From NCBI GenBank assembly GCA_003221515.1, contig QHSI01000103.1, positions 37,043 to 101,042 on the forward strand: a DNA stretch of 64,000 nt, in the 5' to 3' direction. Source of the DNA: Candidatus Rokuibacteriota bacterium (GTDB lineage Bacteria; Methylomirabilota; Methylomirabilia; Rokubacteriales; CSP1-6). The notes under the pieces are model-generated. The model was not told the origin of the DNA and did not search any database. It saw nothing but the letters and a program-made list of their open reading frames with translations. Position 1 is the first letter of the stretch, and every line of letters begins with the position of its first letter. The translations under genes were made by a program, and so were the position numbers. Positions 43,352-52,145 of the stretch are shown one piece after another.

Positions 43352-44719
43352 ATGGCAGCTGAGGTCAATCGACGGGACTTCCTCAACACTCTCGGTGTCA
43401 GCGTAGGTGCCGCGCTCACGTCGGCCGGCGCCGCGCTGCCGGTGGTCGGTGTCGCGCACGCCCAGGACAAGCCGAAGGGGAACATTCCCGACACGCCATT
43501 CAAGATCGGCCACATGACCTTCTTCACCGGGCCGGCCGCGGTGCTGGGCGAGCCGATGTTCAAGGGCCAGCAGCTCGCGGCCGAGGAGATCAACGCGGCC
43601 GGTGGGCTCCTGGGCAAGCGGAAGATCGAGCTGCTCAAGGCCGACGAGAATGCCGGGACCGACGCGAACGTGAAGGAACTGCGCCGCCTCAAGCTCTCCG
43701 AGAAGATCGACTTCTTCTGCGGTATCACCTCGAGCGGTAACACGCCGGCGCTCGGCCCGGTGGCCGAAGAGCTGAAGCTCCTCACGATCTTCGTCGACGG
43801 GTGCACCGACTTTCTGTTCGACAAGGCGGTGCCGAACCCGCACTACATCTTCCGCATCACCAACATGCAGTCGGCCGACGGGGTGACCGGTGCGGTCGCG
43901 GCCGCGATGACGTGGCCCAAGACCAAGAAGATCGCCCACATCCATCCCGACTACTCCTACGGCCGCAACGCGTTCGATCACTTCGGCATCGTGATGAAGA
44001 AGATGCTCCCCTCCGCGGAGAACGTCTCCGAGGGCTGGCCGAAGCTCGGCACGACCGACTTCAGCTCGCACATCACCAAGGCCATCTCGTCGAAGCCCGA
44101 TCTGCTCGCCATCTCGGTGTGGGGCGGCGACTACGTCGCTTTCTACAAGCAGGCGCTCCGCTACGGGATGTTCGACAAGATGAAGGTCGCCAGCATGATC
44201 GCCTTCGGGGTGGCGCCGCACGCGATCGGCAAGGACCATCCGGAAGGCATCATCGCCGGCGTCCACTCGAACTACCACTTCACCTATCCGGGCGGCGACC
44301 GCTGGCCGTACAACAAGACGTTCGTCGAGAAGTACCACAAGCGGTTCAACGAGTATCCGAACTTCCAGGCCGAGGGCGGCTACACCGCGACCTACATGCT
44401 CAAGAACGCCATCGAGAAGGCCAACCGGCTCGCCGGCGGCTGGCCCGACGACGACGCGATCATCTCGATGCTCGAGGGCAACATGATGGCGGCCCCGGCG
44501 GGCTACGTGTACATCCGACCCGACAACCACCAGGGCTACAAGGACGCGGTGACCGGGTTCAGCAAGAACGTTGCGGACTATCCATTCCCCATCCTCGACC
44601 CCGAGCGCATCATCACGATCCCGATCCGCAACATCACCGCGCCGCCCGGCTGGCCGAAGGGCGAGCCGACCTCGACCTACACGTGGATCGACAAGACCTG
44701 GCCGCGCGCCAAGGCCTAA
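43352..44719 (+). CDS. Branched-chain-amino-acid-type ABC transporter substrate-binding protein
   Basis: The 455-residue protein has a twin-arginine signal (VNRRDFLNTLGVSVGAALTS) and the type I periplasmic fold of the LivJ family (FKIGHMTFFTGPAAVLGEPM, KGQQLAAEEINAAGGLLGKR, IDFFCGITSSGNTPAL). The ligand may be an amino acid, amide or aromatic acid; homologues vary widely. It heads an operon with two permeases and two ATPases, with an extra gene in between. Confidence 0.9.
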   Translation: MAAEVNRRDFLNTLGVSVGAALTSAGAALPVVGVAHAQDKPKGNIPDTPFKIGHMTFFTGPAAVLGEPMFKGQQLAAEEINAAGGLLGKRKIELLKADENAGTDANVKELRRLKLSEKIDFFCGITSSGNTPALGPVAEELKLLTIFVDGCTDFLFDKAVPNPHYIFRITNMQSADGVTGAVAAAMTWPKTKKIAHIHPDYSYGRNAFDHFGIVMKKMLPSAENVSEGWPKLGTTDFSSHITKAISSKPDLLAISVWGGDYVAFYKQALRYGMFDKMKVASMIAFGVAPHAIGKDHPEGIIAGVHSNYHFTYPGGDRWPYNKTFVEKYHKRFNEYPNFQAEGGYTATYMLKNAIEKANRLAGGWPDDDAIISMLEGNMMAAPAGYVYIRPDNHQGYKDAVTGFSKNVADYPFPILDPERIITIPIRNITAPPGWPKGEPTSTYTWIDKTWPRAKA

Positions 44720-44781
44720 GCGGCTGACGGCGGCGGCGCGAGACCGACACGGCCCCGCGCCGGCCGCCCTCGCAGCGTCGA

Positions 44782-47004
44782 TTGAAGGTCGTTCGCCTAT
44801 CACCCGTCGTCGTGTGCATCGCCGCGCTCGTGATGGCGCACGCGTGGGCGGGGCACGAGATCCCGTTCTATCCATCGTTCTATCCGCAGGAGATCAAGAT
44901 CGACGTGATGGAGCCGGCGGCGGCGGCCCGCCTCCTGCGGACCAAGGCGATCCACGCGTACGTCGGCGCCGATCCCTTCGCCGGCGGCGCCGCGCCTGAG
45001 CACGTTGTCTACGTCGAGTCGCTCAAATCGTACGTGGTCCTGACGTTCACTCCGCAGTTAGGCTCGCTCTCCAACGTCGGCGCGCGGTGCGCGGCGGGCG
45101 CGCGAATTCTCAAGGTCCTCGGCCGGTCGCAGGGCATCTACACCTTTCATCCGTATCCAGTCACGCCCTATCACGACGACTACCTCTCGCACTTCGATCT
45201 GGTCGAGGCCGCAAAGAAGAAGATCGCCAGCGCGCCCGCCGGTTGGCCAGAACTTAAGGTGTGGCCGAACGGCAAGCTTGCGGAGACTCTGGTGCCGCCG
45301 GAGTGGCGCGGTACCCGCCAGGAATCGGACGCCACGCTGGAGGAAATCGACACGCGCGATCTCGAGGCGCCGCCGCCGGTCGGCGGCCGGCTTCCGGCCC
45401 TTGGCGCCGGCGTGCGGACCGCCTTCCTCACCGAGGCTGGGACCGTCGTCGAGAGCGAAGTCGCGGGATCGCTCCCGCTCCTGTCGGGACGCCTCACGAG
45501 CCTGCGGCAGGTGCCCTGGAGCGAATGCAAGCGCGTGACGGCCGGCTATACGGTCAGACGCGAAGCGCTGAACGTCGAGTACTCCGAGGGAGTTGAGAAC
45601 GTCGCGTACGACGCCTTGACGGGTTTGAACTCGGCGATCTTCATCCGTGACGTCAAGCTCAAGGATTTCCCGTGGAACGGCTGGCTCAGGCTCGGCACCG
45701 AGGCGAAGCCGACGAGCGCATGGAACCCGGTCGCCGGATTCACCGATGCCACCGGGCGGCTCATCTGGTCCGCGGTCGGCGACCCACCGATGCTCCCGGC
45801 GCCCTACGGCGGCGACCCCGCGCCCAATCGCGTCCGAGCGACGGTGGAGTCGGAGATCCGGATCCCCCCGGACGCGCTCGTCCTCGATCCCGCGACGCGC
45901 GTGTTCAAGCCGGCCGGACGCCGTGGCGACATCGCCAGGAGCAAGGTCGCCTACGAGGTCCTCGCGTCGAAGTTCCACGACGACACGAAGATGACCGTGG
46001 CGGACGTGCTCTATCCGTTCGTGTTCGCGTACCGATGGGGCGGGCTGCCCGGAGACCACCGCCAGGGGCAGGACCCGGTCGTGGCGCGCTCGACGGCGAG
46101 CCTGCGCGAGTCGCTCCTGGCGGTGAAGGTCGCGAGCGTCGACTCGCGCATCAGAGACTACGGCGACGTCCAGCTGCTCTACGAAGTCCCACGGATCAAC
46201 GTGTACCTCAGGAGCGGAGCCGGCCCGGGGGCCGTGCCGACTTGGGCGCCCTGGAGCACCACACCCTGGCAGCTCACGGTTCTCATGGAGGAGGCGGTGA
46301 CCCGGGGGCTCGCGGCGTTCTCCGAAGCCGAAGCCAGGAGAGGCAACGTGCCCTGGCTCGACCTGGTCCGAGACCAGAAGCTCAAGTCCAGGCTCGCCTC
46401 GCTCCTCGACGGCTTCGAGCGGCAGCCGTACGTGCCCGACTCGCTGCGCGGGCTGGTGACGGTCGAGCAGGCGCGGCAGCGTTGGGCGGCGCTCAAGCGC
46501 TTCTACCGCAAGCACGGGCACTTCCTGGTCACGAATGGCCCGTACCGGCTCGACAAGTGGTCCGCGAATTCGGTCACCCTCGGCGTCTTTCGTGATCTCA
46601 GCTATCCGATCGCGCTCGGCAGCTTCGACCGATACGCGATCCCACGGCGGGCCTACGTGACGAAGACCGAGCGGCGCGGCGATCGGCTGGAGATCGAGGC
46701 CGAGGTCGAAACGGTCACGAAGTTCGCGCGATCGTATAAGATCGAGCGCGAGCCGTACAAAGGCGAGCCGGCGGGCCAGACGAGGGCCGAAGGCGTCGGA
46801 CTCGTGGCGCACTACGCGGTCATCGGTGAGCCTCACCGGCTGATGAGGGTCGGTGCCTCGAGCGCCGTGGAGGGTCGTCGCCTGATCGTCGACCCTCGAG
46901 GCGAGCTTCCGCCGGGGGAGTATCGGGTCGCCCTCGCCCTGGTCCTCGACGGCAACTTCGTTCAGCCGGAGGTGAAAGTGGTGCCGTACCGCGTGGCGGA
47001 CTGA
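44782..47004 (+). CDS. Large periplasmic protein in the Liv operon, family-5 binding-protein-like C-terminal half
   Basis: The 740-residue protein has a signal peptide (LSPVVVCIAALVMAHAWA), then about 190 residues I do not recognise. The later part carries segments that resemble family-5 solute-binding proteins: TKMTVADVLYPFVFAYRWGG (about 403) and LVTNGPYRLDKWSANSVTL (about 582), followed by a beta-rich C-terminal domain. The similarity is weak. The TTG start at 44782 lacks a good ribosome site. Its TGA overlaps the ATG of the LivH permease gene (TGATG), so it is a true operon member. It may be a second binding protein or a ligand-processing partner. Confidence 0.7.
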   Translation: MKVVRLSPVVVCIAALVMAHAWAGHEIPFYPSFYPQEIKIDVMEPAAAARLLRTKAIHAYVGADPFAGGAAPEHVVYVESLKSYVVLTFTPQLGSLSNVGARCAAGARILKVLGRSQGIYTFHPYPVTPYHDDYLSHFDLVEAAKKKIASAPAGWPELKVWPNGKLAETLVPPEWRGTRQESDATLEEIDTRDLEAPPPVGGRLPALGAGVRTAFLTEAGTVVESEVAGSLPLLSGRLTSLRQVPWSECKRVTAGYTVRREALNVEYSEGVENVAYDALTGLNSAIFIRDVKLKDFPWNGWLRLGTEAKPTSAWNPVAGFTDATGRLIWSAVGDPPMLPAPYGGDPAPNRVRATVESEIRIPPDALVLDPATRVFKPAGRRGDIARSKVAYEVLASKFHDDTKMTVADVLYPFVFAYRWGGLPGDHRQGQDPVVARSTASLRESLLAVKVASVDSRIRDYGDVQLLYEVPRINVYLRSGAGPGAVPTWAPWSTTPWQLTVLMEEAVTRGLAAFSEAEARRGNVPWLDLVRDQKLKSRLASLLDGFERQPYVPDSLRGLVTVEQARQRWAALKRFYRKHGHFLVTNGPYRLDKWSANSVTLGVFRDLSYPIALGSFDRYAIPRRAYVTKTERRGDRLEIEAEVETVTKFARSYKIEREPYKGEPAGQTRAEGVGLVAHYAVIGEPHRLMRVGASSAVEGRRLIVDPRGELPPGEYRVALALVLDGNFVQPEVKVVPYRVAD

Positions 47005-47882
47005 TGGATTTCTTCTTCATTCATCTCCTGAACGCGCTCCTGTCCGCCGCCACCCTCTTCCTCATCGCGGGTGGGCTGAGCCTCATCTACGGCGTCATGC
47101 GGATCGTCAACCTCGCCCACGGCAACCTCTACGCGTTCGGCGCGTACGTGACCGCGTGGACGCTCGGCCGCGCGCTGGCCGGCGCGCCGACGCCACTGCT
47201 CTATCTGGCGCTGCCGGCGGGCGCGGTGGGCGCGGCCCTGCTGGGCGCGGTGCTCGAGCCCACGCTGCTGCGCCCCTTCTACAAGCGCGCCGAGGAGTAC
47301 CAGCTGCTGGTGACGTTTGGCCTCTTGATGATCCTCGGTGACGTCATGCACTTCGTCTGGGGGCCCTATCCGCTGTCGGCCAGCGCACTCTGGGAGAACT
47401 CGGGCAGCGTCTCGATCGCCGGCAATCCGTACCCGAACTACAACCTGGTCGTCATCGCCATCGGTGGCATCGCCGCCGCGTTCCTGTGGTTCTTCGTCTA
47501 CAAGACCCGGTTCGGGGTCGTCTTGCGGGCGACGTCGCAGAACATGCGCATGGCCTCCGCGCTCGGCGTCGACGTGAACCGCATGTACGTCCAGGCCTTC
47601 ACGCTCGGGTGCTTCATGGCCGGGCTCGGCGGCGCGATCATCGTGCCGAGCCAGTCGGCGGTGCTCGACATGGGAGTCGACGCGCTCGTCCTATCCTTCA
47701 TCGTCGTCGTCATCGGCGGCCTCGGTAGCCTCGAGGGCGCATTGGTCGGCGCGCTGATCGTCGGCGTGGTCCGCGAGGCGGGTATCGCGTGGTTCCCCGA
47801 GATCGAGCTGGCGGTGCTCTACCTGATGGCCGCGGCGGTGCTACTCGTGCGCCCGGCCGGCCTGTTCGGGCGCGCCACGTGA
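47004..47882 (+). CDS. livH: ABC transporter permease, LivH family
   Basis: The 292-residue membrane protein shows the LivH signature LSLIYGVMRIVNLAHGNLYA and the C-terminal IVVVIGGLGSLEGALVGALI. It forms half of the membrane channel with the LivM protein. ATG overlaps the preceding stop; its own stop overlaps the next GTG (GTGA). Confidence 0.92.
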   Translation: MDFFFIHLLNALLSAATLFLIAGGLSLIYGVMRIVNLAHGNLYAFGAYVTAWTLGRALAGAPTPLLYLALPAGAVGAALLGAVLEPTLLRPFYKRAEEYQLLVTFGLLMILGDVMHFVWGPYPLSASALWENSGSVSIAGNPYPNYNLVVIAIGGIAAAFLWFFVYKTRFGVVLRATSQNMRMASALGVDVNRMYVQAFTLGCFMAGLGGAIIVPSQSAVLDMGVDALVLSFIVVVIGGLGSLEGALVGALIVGVVREAGIAWFPEIELAVLYLMAAAVLLVRPAGLFGRAT

Positions 47883-48874
47883 GCACGCTCGCCGTCGCGG
47901 TCGAGAGCCGGTCGCCCGTCCGGCGGCTCGTCTGGGCCATGCCGGTCGCCGCGGCCCTCCTCGTGTATCCGTGGGTGGCGAGCCAGTATCAGGCGATGCT
48001 GCTCGCCTACGGCCTGGTCATGGCGATCGCCGCGCTGGGCTTCAACCTGCTGCTGGGCTACACGGGCCTGCTGTCGTTCGGCCACTCGGCGTTCTTCGGC
48101 GTCGGCGCCTACACCGTGGCGCTGATGGTGAAGTACCTCAACGTCGGGTCCATGGAGCTCTTCCTGGTCGGGGCCGTCGTCGGCTCGGCGGTGGTCGCGG
48201 GAATCTTCGGCTTCGTGTGCGTCCGCTACACGCGCATCTTTTTCGGCATCCTGACGCTGGCGCTCTCGCAGGTGCTGTGGAGTCTCGCGTTCAAGTTCTT
48301 CTGGGTGACCGGGGGGACCGACGGCCTCCGCGTGCCGACGCCGATGCTGGTGGGATTCTCCGGGGGCAAGACGGACAAGATCGAATTCCTGGCCCACGCG
48401 TACTACTACTACGTGCTGGTGATCTTCTTCGCCTGCGTGGCGTCGATGTGGGTCATCGTGAGCTCGCCGTTCGGCAAGGCGCTCCAGGCCATCCGCGACA
48501 ACGAGACGCGCGCGGAGTTCGTCGGCATCCAGGTGCGGCGCTACCGGTGGGTCGCCTTCCTGGTCTCCGGGGTCTTCACCGGCGTCGCCGGGGCGCTGTG
48601 GGTCCCGCTGAACGGGTTGATCACACCGGAGAACCTGCACTGGACCTTTTCGGGCAAGATCGTGTTCATGACCGTGCTCGGCGGGTTCAGCGCGTTCGCC
48701 GGCCCGATCATCGGCGCCGTCCTCTACAACTACCTCGAAGCCTATGCGGTCGGGAACACCGTGTACTGGCAGTTCGTGCTCGGCACCGTGCTGGTGGTGC
48801 TGGTGCTGTCACTACCGACCGGCGTCGTCGGCACCGCCGACCGCCTGATCGCGCGCTGGGGGGGGAGATCCTGA
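47879..48874 (+). CDS. livM: ABC transporter permease, LivM family
   Basis: The 331-residue permease has the LivM features ALGFNLLLGYTGLLSFGHSA, LQAIRDNETRAEFVGIQVRR (coupling-helix region for the ATPases) and MTVLGGFSAFAGPIIGAVL. The GTG at 47879 overlaps the LivH stop. The next gene starts one base after its stop. Confidence 0.92.
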   Translation: MSTLAVAVESRSPVRRLVWAMPVAAALLVYPWVASQYQAMLLAYGLVMAIAALGFNLLLGYTGLLSFGHSAFFGVGAYTVALMVKYLNVGSMELFLVGAVVGSAVVAGIFGFVCVRYTRIFFGILTLALSQVLWSLAFKFFWVTGGTDGLRVPTPMLVGFSGGKTDKIEFLAHAYYYYVLVIFFACVASMWVIVSSPFGKALQAIRDNETRAEFVGIQVRRYRWVAFLVSGVFTGVAGALWVPLNGLITPENLHWTFSGKIVFMTVLGGFSAFAGPIIGAVLYNYLEAYAVGNTVYWQFVLGTVLVVLVLSLPTGVVGTADRLIARWGGRS

Positions 48875-48875
48875 C

Positions 48876-49628
48876 GTGAGCCTCCTGGTCACCCGAGGCC
48901 TCGTCAAGCATTTCGGCGACACTCACGCCGTGGACCGGGTGGACTTCACGGTGCGCGAGCGAGAAGTCCTCGCGCTGATCGGCTCGAACGGTGCCGGCAA
49001 GACCACGCTGGTCAATCTGATCAGCGGCCTCCTGCGCCCGGACGGGGGCCGGATCGTGTTCCAGGATCGTGACGTGACGCACCTGTCGGTGCACGGCCGG
49101 ATCGAGGCGGGGATCGCCCGGAGCTTCCAGCTGGTGAACCTGTTCGACCGGCTCTCGATGCTCGACAACGTCGCGCTCGCGATCTTCTCGCGCCAGGGGA
49201 AGACCCGAAAGCTGATGGCGCTGGCCGACGCAGACCGGGCGGTGTGGGAGGAGGCGATCGAGATCCTGCGCCTGTTCGGACTCGAGGCGAAAGCCCGGGT
49301 GCCCGCCGCCGGGCTCTCGCAGGGGGAGCGCAAGCTGCTGGACGTTGCGGTCGCCTACGCGCTGCGGCCGAAGCTGCTGTTCCTCGACGAGCCGACCAGC
49401 GGCGTGAGCACGCGCGAGAAAGCGCCGATCATGGACACGATCACCTCGGTGGTGCGACGCGAGGGCATCTCGGCGGCGATCATCGAGCACGACATGGACG
49501 TCGTCTTCAACTATTCCGACCGGATCGTCGCCATGCATCAGGGGGCGATCCTGGCCGACGGAACCCCAGCCGAGATCCGCGTCAACGAGGCGGTCGCCAT
49601 CAACCTGCTCGGGACCACCCATGCTTGA
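48876..49628 (+). CDS. livG: ABC transporter ATPase, LivG family
   Basis: The 250-residue ATPase has Walker A GSNGAGKT (36-43), the signature LSQGERKLLDVAVAYALRP, and Walker B KLLFLDEPTSGVS. The GTG start is two bases past the permease stop. It overlaps the second ATPase gene by 8 bases. Confidence 0.93.
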   Translation: MSLLVTRGLVKHFGDTHAVDRVDFTVREREVLALIGSNGAGKTTLVNLISGLLRPDGGRIVFQDRDVTHLSVHGRIEAGIARSFQLVNLFDRLSMLDNVALAIFSRQGKTRKLMALADADRAVWEEAIEILRLFGLEAKARVPAAGLSQGERKLLDVAVAYALRPKLLFLDEPTSGVSTREKAPIMDTITSVVRREGISAAIIEHDMDVVFNYSDRIVAMHQGAILADGTPAEIRVNEAVAINLLGTTHA

Positions 49629-50325
49629 GCTGGAGCGCATCGACACCTTCCGTGGCCAGGCGCAGATTCTCCGAACCGTGTCGCTGAGGGTGGGCGAACG
49701 GGAAGCGGTCTGCCTCGTCGGCCGCAACGGCGCCGGCAAGACGACCACCATCGACAGCATCATGGGCCTGCTCCCCCTGCGCGCGGGCCGCGTGACGTTC
49801 GGAGGCCGGGACATCACGCGGCTCGCCGCGCACCAGCGAGCGCGTCTTGGCATCGGCTACGCGCCCGAGGATTGCGGGATCTTCCCCGATCTCACCGTCG
49901 AAGAGAACTTCCAGATCACGGAGTGGCTGAAAGGCCCGGCCGCGGCCGTCGGCGACGACGGATACGAGAGGATCTTCAGCGTGTTTCCCGAGGTGAAGGG
50001 TTTCTTGACGCGGCGGGGGCTCCATCTGAGCGGCGGTCAGAAGAAGATGGTCGCGATCACGCGGGCCATGACGCTCTCGCCCACCGTGCTGCTGCTGGAC
50101 GAGCCGTTCGAAGGGCTGGCGCCGGTCGTCGTCAGCCGCTTCATCGAGGCGGTCACGACCATCAAGGCGATGGGGATCTCGGTGCTGATCGCCGAGTCCA
50201 ATCTCGTCAATGCCACGCGCGTCGCCGATCGCCTCTACGCGATCGACCGCGGCGAGATCATCTTCAACGGGCTTCCGCGTGACGTCTTCGCCAACCACGA
50301 CGTCATGCGCACGATCCGCGGCTAG
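49621..50325 (+). CDS. livF: ABC transporter ATPase, LivF family
   Basis: The 234-residue ATPase has Walker A GRNGAGKT (34-41), LSGGQKKMVAITRAMTLSPT and TVLLLDEPFEGLAPVVV, typical of LivF. It pairs with LivG to drive the transporter. It is the last gene of the operon. Confidence 0.93.
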   Translation: MLELERIDTFRGQAQILRTVSLRVGEREAVCLVGRNGAGKTTTIDSIMGLLPLRAGRVTFGGRDITRLAAHQRARLGIGYAPEDCGIFPDLTVEENFQITEWLKGPAAAVGDDGYERIFSVFPEVKGFLTRRGLHLSGGQKKMVAITRAMTLSPTVLLLDEPFEGLAPVVVSRFIEAVTTIKAMGISVLIAESNLVNATRVADRLYAIDRGEIIFNGLPRDVFANHDVMRTIRG

Positions 50326-50371
50326 TCTGGCGTTCGGGCGCCCGGCGCTTTGCTGATATCATCTTCGAGTC

Positions 50372-52129
50372 GTGATCGTTCTGGGCATCAGCGAGACACA
50401 CTGTGCGACCGCCGCCGTCCTCCGTGACGGCGCGGTCGTTGCCTGCGCCTCCGAGGAGCGCTTCTCCCGCCTGAAGAACGACGCCGGCTACCCGCGGCTC
50501 GCCGTCGGCGCGCTGCTGGGCGAGCTCGGCCTGAGCCCGAGCGCCATCGACCGCGTGGTGCTGGCCGGCACGCGCATCCCGTCCTACGAGTGGATGAACC
50601 GGGTCATGCGCGACGACGCCTACCGGCGGCGATACTACGGCGTCGGCCTCGAGGTCCCGCGGCGCGGGCTGACCGGACGCGCCCGCAAGCTCGGCGCCAA
50701 GCTCGGCTTGCTCGATTCGGCGCCCGGCAAGGCCGCGCTCGGCGACGGCGCGCGGCGCGGTCACGTGACGAGCCATCTGGGGCTCGCCGACGAGCGCGTG
50801 AGCTTCGCCGATCACCACACCTGCCACGCGGCCGCCGCGTACTTCGGCTCACCGTTCACGGGCAGCCCGGCGCTCGTGCTCACCAACGACAACTCGGGCG
50901 ACGGCCTCTGCGGCACCGTGTCGAGCGCGCGCGGCGTCAGCCTCACGCGCCACGAGGCGACGCCGAGCAGCGCCGGGTCGCTCGGGTCGTTCTACACGCT
51001 GGTGACGCTGCTGCTCGGCATGAAGCCCGGCGAGCACGAGTACAAGGTGATGGGCCTGGCGCCCTACGCTCCGGAGCGCGAAACCGAACGGGCCGTGACG
51101 GCGCTGAGCGCCGTGTTCGCGATGGCCGAGGGTTCACCGTCCCGGTTCGAATGGCGCACGCGCGGCCCGCTCTACCGCGCGCTGCTGGAAGCGACGCTGG
51201 GGCTGCGCTTCGACGGGATCGCCGGCGGCGCGCAGCGCGTGCTCGAAGACGCGCTCCTGCGCTGGGCGCGGCTCGCCCGCCAGCGCTACGGCGGTGAGCG
51301 CCTGGCCCTGGGGGGCGGCGTCTTCATGAACGTGAAGGCGAACATGCTGATCGCCGACGAGAGCTGGGTCGGCGACCTCTTCGTGTTTCCGTCCTGCGGC
51401 GACGAGTCGAACGCGGTGGGCGCGGCGTATCTCGGCTACCTCGATCTCTGCGCCGCCGCGGGCGCGAATCCGACGCCCCGGCCGCTCGGTCCCGCCTACC
51501 TCGGGCCCGATGTCCGCGACGCCCAGATCGAGGCGGTGATCAGAGCGCGCGACCTCGGGAGCCGCTACCGGGTCAGCGAGCACGCCGAGATCGAGGCGAA
51601 GATCGCCGACCTGCTCGTGTCCGACGGCGTGGTCGCGCGCTGCGCCGGCCGGATGGAGTTCGGGGCGCGCGCGCTCGGCAACCGCTCGATCCTCGCCAAC
51701 CCGTCGGACCACCGTGTGGTCGACGTGATCAACCGGATGATCAAGAACCGCGACTTCTGGATGCCGTTCGCGCCGACGGTGCTCCGCGAGCGCGAGTCGG
51801 ACTATCTGCTGAACCCCAAGGGACTGGCGTCGCCGTACATGATGCTGGCGTTTCCGACGAACCCGAAGCGGCGCGACGAGATCGTCGCGGCGATCCATCC
51901 GCAAGACGCGACGGCGCGCGCCCACATCCTCGACGAGGCCTGGAATCCTCCCTACCATCGGGTGATCCGCGAGTTCGAGAGCCGGACGGGGATCGGCGCC
52001 GTGCTCAACACCTCGTTCAACCTCCACGGAGAGCCGCTGGTGAGCTCGGCCGAGGATGCCGTCGACACGTTCGAGCGCTCGGGGCTGCCGCATCTGGCGC
52101 TCGGGCACTGGCTGATCTCCAAGAAGTAG
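50372..52129 (+). CDS. Carbamoyltransferase, NodU/CmcH/TobZ family
   Basis: The 585-residue protein has the N-terminal Kae1-like domain (LGISETHCATAAVLRDGAVV, FADHHTCHAAAAYFGSPF with the metal-binding His residues near 148-152) and the YrdC-like C-terminal domain (CAGRMEFGARALGNRSILAN, PFAPTVLRE, LNTSFNLHGEPLV). These enzymes carbamoylate a hydroxyl group of a sugar or natural product through a carbamoyl-adenylate, using carbamoyl phosphate. The acceptor is unknown. TATCAT lies nine bases before the GTG. An amidase gene follows after 16 bases. Confidence 0.92.
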   Translation: MIVLGISETHCATAAVLRDGAVVACASEERFSRLKNDAGYPRLAVGALLGELGLSPSAIDRVVLAGTRIPSYEWMNRVMRDDAYRRRYYGVGLEVPRRGLTGRARKLGAKLGLLDSAPGKAALGDGARRGHVTSHLGLADERVSFADHHTCHAAAAYFGSPFTGSPALVLTNDNSGDGLCGTVSSARGVSLTRHEATPSSAGSLGSFYTLVTLLLGMKPGEHEYKVMGLAPYAPERETERAVTALSAVFAMAEGSPSRFEWRTRGPLYRALLEATLGLRFDGIAGGAQRVLEDALLRWARLARQRYGGERLALGGGVFMNVKANMLIADESWVGDLFVFPSCGDESNAVGAAYLGYLDLCAAAGANPTPRPLGPAYLGPDVRDAQIEAVIRARDLGSRYRVSEHAEIEAKIADLLVSDGVVARCAGRMEFGARALGNRSILANPSDHRVVDVINRMIKNRDFWMPFAPTVLRERESDYLLNPKGLASPYMMLAFPTNPKRRDEIVAAIHPQDATARAHILDEAWNPPYHRVIREFESRTGIGAVLNTSFNLHGEPLVSSAEDAVDTFERSGLPHLALGHWLISKK

Positions 52130-52145
52130 CCCCGGGAGGACCACC

